From JAHJKV01 sp963678135 (GTDB taxonomy: Bacteria > Desulfobacterota > Desulfovibrionia > Desulfovibrionales > Desulfovibrionaceae), in the NCBI GenBank assembly GCA_963678135.1, contig OY782667.1, forward strand, positions 1,550,001 to 1,614,000: a stretch of 64,000 nucleotides of DNA, read 5' to 3'. Shown here piece after piece: positions 59,910-64,000 of the stretch (position 1 is its first letter; the number at the start of each line of letters is the position of its first letter). The notes under the pieces are model-generated. The model had not been told where the DNA came from and ran no database searches. It saw nothing but the letters and a program-made list of their open reading frames with translations. A program made the translations under genes and the position numbers.

Positions 59910-60689
59910 CTAAAAAATATCCTGCATAGAATACAGTTTCTCTGGCTTTTGCTGCGCTAACCATTTCACAGCTTTCAAAGCACCCGTGGCAAACATATTC
60001 CGACTATGAGCCCTGTGCGTGACTTCTACCCGTTCCCCCATACCATAAAAATACATGGTATGTTCCCCGACAACATCACCACCACGCAAGGTTTGCACTC
60101 CTATCTCCTCGTGCGGACGCTCTCCAATAATACCATTACGCTCATGCCGTTTCACTGCATCATATTCCCAGCCTCGGGCTCTGGACAAACACTGCGCCAA
60201 TTTCAAAGCTGTTCCGGACGGAGCATCCTTTTTCATCTTATGATGGGTTTCAAGAAGCTCCATATCAAAACCTTCACCAAGAGATTTTACCAATTCCGGC
60301 AAAACTTTGAGCAAAACATTTACAGCCCAGCTCATGTTTGGAGCCCAAAAAAGTGGAACTATCTTGGCAGCATCATGCAAGATGTCAAAATCCTTTGCTT
60401 CCAAGCCAGTAGTACCTATAACCGCAGACAGCCCATGTTTGACAGCTAAATTCACCATGTTCACCGTTGCTTTCGGTGCGGTAAAATCAATAATTGTAGC
60501 ACCTGCACATTGTGCAAATAACGCATCTGCGTCACAGGACACCTTGCAGCCTAAATGTTCTAATCCAGCTTCAAAACCGGGACGCTCCACAAGCCCGACA
60601 AGTTGTAAGTCTGCATCAGCTTTAACCATACGCACTAAAGTTTGCCCCATGCGCCCATTTGCACCCATGATAATAATATCTTGTGTCAT
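59910..60689 (-). CDS. dapB: 4-Hydroxy-tetrahydrodipicolinate reductase DapB
   Basis: NAD(P)H-dependent step of diaminopimelate and lysine synthesis. 259 residues. GANGRMG at the N-terminus, IIDFTAPKATVNMV, VIGTTGL, and the active-site ETHHKMKKDAPSGTALKLAQ. The C-terminal GMGERVEVTHRAHSRNMFATGAL block is typical. It lies 40 bp from ligA on the same strand. Confidence 0.96.
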   Translation of the reverse strand: MTQDIIIMGANGRMGQTLVRMVKADADLQLVGLVERPGFEAGLEHLGCKVSCDADALFAQCAGATIIDFTAPKATVNMVNLAVKHGLSAVIGTTGLEAKDFDILHDAAKIVPLFWAPNMSWAVNVLLKVLPELVKSLGEGFDMELLETHHKMKKDAPSGTALKLAQCLSRARGWEYDAVKRHERNGIIGERPHEEIGVQTLRGGDVVGEHTMYFYGMGERVEVTHRAHSRNMFATGALKAVKWLAQQKPEKLYSMQDIF

Positions 60690-60729
60690 TTTTACTCCTT
60701 TGATTGTGTATGCTAAAAAATTACCTTTT

Positions 60730-63093
60730 TCAGGACGAACCCTCTGATTGCAGCAAAATTAAAAAATTTTCATAATCAATAATGTGAAGACCAAGAGCTG
60801 TGGCTTTAGTCATTTTTGAACCAGTTCCAGTACCAGCCACAAGGTAATCCACGCGAGAAGAAACTGCTTTCATAATTTCACCGCCAACATCAATAACCAT
60901 TTGCTCGGCTTGATTTCTGGCAATCGGCAAAGTTCCTGAGAAAACGAACTTCTTTCCAAACAGGGCATGTCTCGCAACCTTTTGCTCGTGTTGTTTTTGA
61001 CAAGGCCATAAGCCAAGCTCCTTAAAACGCAATAAAAGTTTTTGGTTTGCTTCATTAGCAAACCACGCAGTAATAGATGCAGCCACGGTATCGCCCACAT
61101 CATCTAACTCTTTTAATTCTTCAGTAGTTGCTTTTGCCAAAGCATCAAGGTCATAATATTGTGCTGCCAAAGCACGAGCAGTTTGTTCGCCAACATGCCG
61201 AATACCTAGTGCTGCAATCAATCGTGGTAAACTCGCTGTTTTTTTTGTTTTTTCCAAAGCCTGTATAAAATTACGAGAAGATTTTTCTCCCATCCCCTCA
61301 TACTCAGCCAAGGTTTCGGCTTGAAGCAAAAACAAATCCGCAGGAGAAGCCACAAGCCCATCGCGCACAAGGCGTTTGATCCATTCTTTGCCCACGCCCT
61401 CCATATCCAGACCAGCCTTGGATACAAAATGAATTAAGGCCTGTTCCACTTGAGCCGGACAGGCAATATTTGTGCATCGCAAAGCGACTTCATCTGAACT
61501 TCTTGAAACAGACCCTCCACAAACCGGACAGGCAGTAGGGATCACAATTGCTTGCTCGCTTCCATTTCTTTTTTCTTTTAATACCGAAACTATCTGGGGA
61601 ATAACATCCCCAGCACGTTGTAACAGTACAGTATCTCCAATATGTAAATCCTTACTCTTCACTTCATCGTAATTGTGCAAGGTTGCACGCGAGATGAGTA
61701 CCCCACCTACATGCACAGCTTCTAGTTTTGCAACAGGCGTCAACACTCCGGTACGCCCTACTTGTGGTAAGACTTGCAGCAAGGTAGTCTGCACTTGCAC
61801 CGCTGGAAACTTCAAAGCAATCGCCCAACGAGGAGCCCGTGCTGTATGAGCAATAAATTCTTGTAAACCACGGTCATTTAATTTTGCAACCACACCATCT
61901 ATTTCAAAGGGCAACACATCACGGGTAGCATACAAAGTGGAAAAATATTCTTCTACTTCTCGTGTTGATTTACAAAGCTTGGCTTGAGGAGCAATAGTAA
62001 ATCCAAAAGATTCCAAAGAATGCATAAGTTCTTGTTGTGTCGGCCAAAAATCACCACCCTCTGTATATCGAGGACTCCCAATGCCATATGCTAAAAATTG
62101 TAAAGGCCGGGAAGCCGTAACCGCAGAGTTGAGCTGACGTATAGAGCCTGCTGCAGCATTACGAGAATTGGCAAAAGGCTTCAGCCCTTGCTCTTGCTGT
62201 GCCCTGTTCAAAGTTTGGAAGCCGTGGTGCGACATGACGACCTCACCACGCACTTCAAGCAGCTCGCCGGGTACCTCCTTGGGAAGATACAAGGGTAAAT
62301 TACGCACAGTACGCATATTTTCTGTGACAACTTCACCTTCTTGCCCGTCACCGCGTGTAATGGCACGCACAAGTTCCATCCCAGCACTGTTTTTTTTGCG
62401 TTTGTAAATTACTTCAAGAGCCAGACCATCCATTTTAGGATCAAGCCAAAAAGTGCTCAGCAAGCGAGCTGGAGCATCCCAGCAGCATTCTGGCAAAAGA
62501 GAGAAATCAAAAGAAGCCAGACCAGCTATTTCTAAAAGATTAGCACCCCCTAGTCTTGCTCGTATATCGCCTAAAATTGTACGGAAATCGTCTTGTTTTG
62601 CTCCTGACGGCGTTACAATACACTCAAAAATTCCGCGACGAAGCTCAGGATTATAACGATTTTTCTCTTGCTCTGTAAGTTTCCGCCCAAGGCTTTTTTC
62701 CAAAATATGACGAACAGTCACCTGTACATTCTCAACAAAAGCGTTCATCAATTTTTCTTGAGCAAATTCATGCCAAGCAGAAAAATCAAGCTCTTGCTGC
62801 CCCTCTGCTTGAACTCGAACCATAGCATTGTCTAAACTCAACATGGGAACTGTGTGACGTGCAGATTCAAAGCCATCAGCCACACGTCCTCCAACCCTTT
62901 TTGTAGGAGAATTTGATACATCAAGCTCTGGAAAAGACTTTTCCAGCTCAAGGAGTTCCCGAAACAATGCATCATATTCAGCATCTGTAATTTCAGGACT
63001 ATCGAGTTGATAGTACTGCTGATTATGATACTCAAGTTCTTTTCGTAAAAATAAAACCCTTGCTTGAGCAACTTCAAAATCTATAACAGCCAT
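60730..63093 (-). CDS. ligA: NAD-dependent DNA ligase LigA with an inserted segment
   Basis: Seals nicks in replication. 787 residues, against about 670 usual. N-terminal Ia domain to PMLSLDNA (residues 83-90), then about 130 residues before the adenylation lysine K220 in DPKMDGLALEV; in E. coli the gap is about 30, so roughly 100 residues are inserted. After it: GEVVTENMRTVRNLP, RNAAAGSIRQL, OB fold GRTGVLTPVA, C4 zinc finger (CPVCGG.. CTNIACPAQ), HhH, and BRCT (GKKFVFSGTLP). All catalytic elements are present. The insert (VTVRHILEKSLGRKLTEQEK..) is unlike known ligase parts. Confidence 0.92.
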   Translation of the reverse strand: MAVIDFEVAQARVLFLRKELEYHNQQYYQLDSPEITDAEYDALFRELLELEKSFPELDVSNSPTKRVGGRVADGFESARHTVPMLSLDNAMVRVQAEGQQELDFSAWHEFAQEKLMNAFVENVQVTVRHILEKSLGRKLTEQEKNRYNPELRRGIFECIVTPSGAKQDDFRTILGDIRARLGGANLLEIAGLASFDFSLLPECCWDAPARLLSTFWLDPKMDGLALEVIYKRKKNSAGMELVRAITRGDGQEGEVVTENMRTVRNLPLYLPKEVPGELLEVRGEVVMSHHGFQTLNRAQQEQGLKPFANSRNAAAGSIRQLNSAVTASRPLQFLAYGIGSPRYTEGGDFWPTQQELMHSLESFGFTIAPQAKLCKSTREVEEYFSTLYATRDVLPFEIDGVVAKLNDRGLQEFIAHTARAPRWAIALKFPAVQVQTTLLQVLPQVGRTGVLTPVAKLEAVHVGGVLISRATLHNYDEVKSKDLHIGDTVLLQRAGDVIPQIVSVLKEKRNGSEQAIVIPTACPVCGGSVSRSSDEVALRCTNIACPAQVEQALIHFVSKAGLDMEGVGKEWIKRLVRDGLVASPADLFLLQAETLAEYEGMGEKSSRNFIQALEKTKKTASLPRLIAALGIRHVGEQTARALAAQYYDLDALAKATTEELKELDDVGDTVAASITAWFANEANQKLLLRFKELGLWPCQKQHEQKVARHALFGKKFVFSGTLPIARNQAEQMVIDVGGEIMKAVSSRVDYLVAGTGTGSKMTKATALGLHIIDYENFLILLQSEGSS

Positions 63094-63104
63094 GAGAAAT
63101 TCAC

Positions 63105-64000
63105 CTAAAATTCATTTTGCTCATCAGGGTATAGCCCCGCACGAAATCGTTTGAAATCATTGCTCGTTCCAACAAGGAGTAAGGTATCTTGCGCTTCAAT
63201 TATTTCCTTTGGCCCTGGATTAAAGCTCATGCTTTCATCAGATTTTTTAATGGCGATGATGATTAAATTAAAATCCGGCCGAATTCCTGATTGGATCAGG
63301 TCTTTACCCACAAGGTAAGAATTTTGTGGGACTTCAATCTCCTCCATTTGTAACTGCATCTCTGAACCACGCATAGCAAGTTCCATAAAGTTTGTTACAT
63401 TAGGCCGAAGGACATTTTGAGCCATGCGTACCCCACCAATAAAATGCGGCAGGACAACTCTGTCTGCGCCGGCAAGTTCTAATCTGTTAATATGGGAACG
63501 ATGGCCAGCACGCGCAATAATCTTAAGTTCTTTATTGAGTTGCCGGGCGGTGAGCGTAACATAAACATTCGCGGCTTCACTGGATAAGGCCGTTATGAGA
63601 GCACGAGCACGCAAAAGTCCCACGCTTACAAGCAATTCATCGTCCGTGGCATCGCCCTCAGCACAGAGTACACCTTCATTTTCCATTTTCTCTATCAATT
63701 CGGAATCCTGCTCCAGTACAACAACATCATGTCCTTCGCGTAGAATTTCTTCCACCACGATAGAGCCTATGCGCCCATATCCACAAACAATAAAATGTCC
63801 CTCAAGTTTATCTATTGCCTTCTGCATTCTGCGTTTCCCCCACATAACCTGCAATCGGCCTTCCACCAAAAATTGGGAAAAAGCCACAACAATGTAAAAA
63901 AATCCACCTACGCCGGTCGTTATTAAAAAAACAGTAAACATTCGCCCTGCATCAGAAAGTGGATACGTTTCTCCGTATCCTACAGTGGACAGGGTAATCA
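63105..64000 (-). CDS. K+ channel with RCK domains (5'-truncated by window edge)
   Basis: Selectivity-filter TVGYGE at the open end (read to base 64000), then a second membrane helix (FTVFLITTGVGGFFYIVVAF), an RCK_N domain (HFIVCGYGRIGSIVVEEIL, GDATDDELL) and RCK_C (SYLVGKDLIQSGIRPDFN). The architecture is that of a ligand-gated potassium channel of the TrkA-N class. Its true start lies past the window. It lies 11 bp upstream of ligA, on the same strand. Confidence 0.93.
   Translation of the reverse strand, partial: ITLSTVGYGETYPLSDAGRMFTVFLITTGVGGFFYIVVAFSQFLVEGRLQVMWGKRRMQKAIDKLEGHFIVCGYGRIGSIVVEEILREGHDVVVLEQDSELIEKMENEGVLCAEGDATDDELLVSVGLLRARALITALSSEAANVYVTLTARQLNKELKIIARAGHRSHINRLELAGADRVVLPHFIGGVRMAQNVLRPNVTNFMELAMRGSEMQLQMEEIEVPQNSYLVGKDLIQSGIRPDFNLIIIAIKKSDESMSFNPGPKEIIEAQDTLLLVGTSNDFKRFRAGLYPDEQNEF

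Overview
The window reads as a chromosomal segment of an AT-leaning, flagellated anaerobic bacterium. The best guess is Desulfovibrionaceae: a large pyruvate carboxylase ending in a zinc ribbon, a free rubredoxin, a two-gene SufCB iron-sulfur unit, the gene order flgF-G-A-H-I-J, and a LigA about 100 residues longer than usual. This is inference from protein character and gene order. No 16S gene or sulfite-reductase gene is present to prove it.

Layout. 1-14.9 kb holds housekeeping and amino-acid metabolism: partial lysA, rsmE, rarA, an AlaC-type aminotransferase, hom, rubredoxin, a DsbA-like lipoprotein, pyruvate carboxylase beside biotin ligase, a 57-residue membrane protein, HU, rsmA, then apt-mtnP (adenine and methylthioadenosine salvage). 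14.9-16.3 kb is a small accessory patch: palindromic repeats and two overlapping genes of unknown function. 16.5-22.3 kb holds a fused succinyl-CoA synthetase-like gene, a NUDIX protein, rimI-pgk-tpiA-secG and tRNA-Leu(GAG).

22.3-31.8 kb is an accessory island starting at the tRNA. It has dinD bracketed by a 37-bp direct repeat that includes a chemoreceptor-like gene start, then a complete type II-C CRISPR system: divergent tracrRNA, cas9, cas1, cas2, and an array of 29 repeats and 28 spacers. One repeat is split by a 1291-bp IS3-family insertion sequence. Every intact repeat carries a near-consensus promoter reading towards the cas genes.

31.8-64 kb returns to core genes: der, mtnA, a beta-carbonic anhydrase, sufC-sufB, the flgF-G-A-H-I-J-N operon, an Smr protein, tRNA-Pro(GGG), tatA, pgsA, two secreted proteins, miaA, coaD, rsmD, a beta-CASP nuclease, gpmI-rsfS, groL without groES, a SulP transporter, an NlpC/P60 lipoprotein, dapB, ligA, and a partial K+ channel.

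A dispersed intergenic repeat family, built round an ATTCTGCG...CGCAGAAT hairpin, fills seven of the larger gaps. In two copies it also contains a homopurine tract. The items most worth a second look are the CRISPR locus architecture (repeat-embedded promoters, split repeat, a hairpin masking the cas1 ribosome-binding site), this repeat family, and several divergent core enzymes: LigA insertion, pyruvate carboxylase tail, CxC rubredoxin, and GroEL without its GGM tail.
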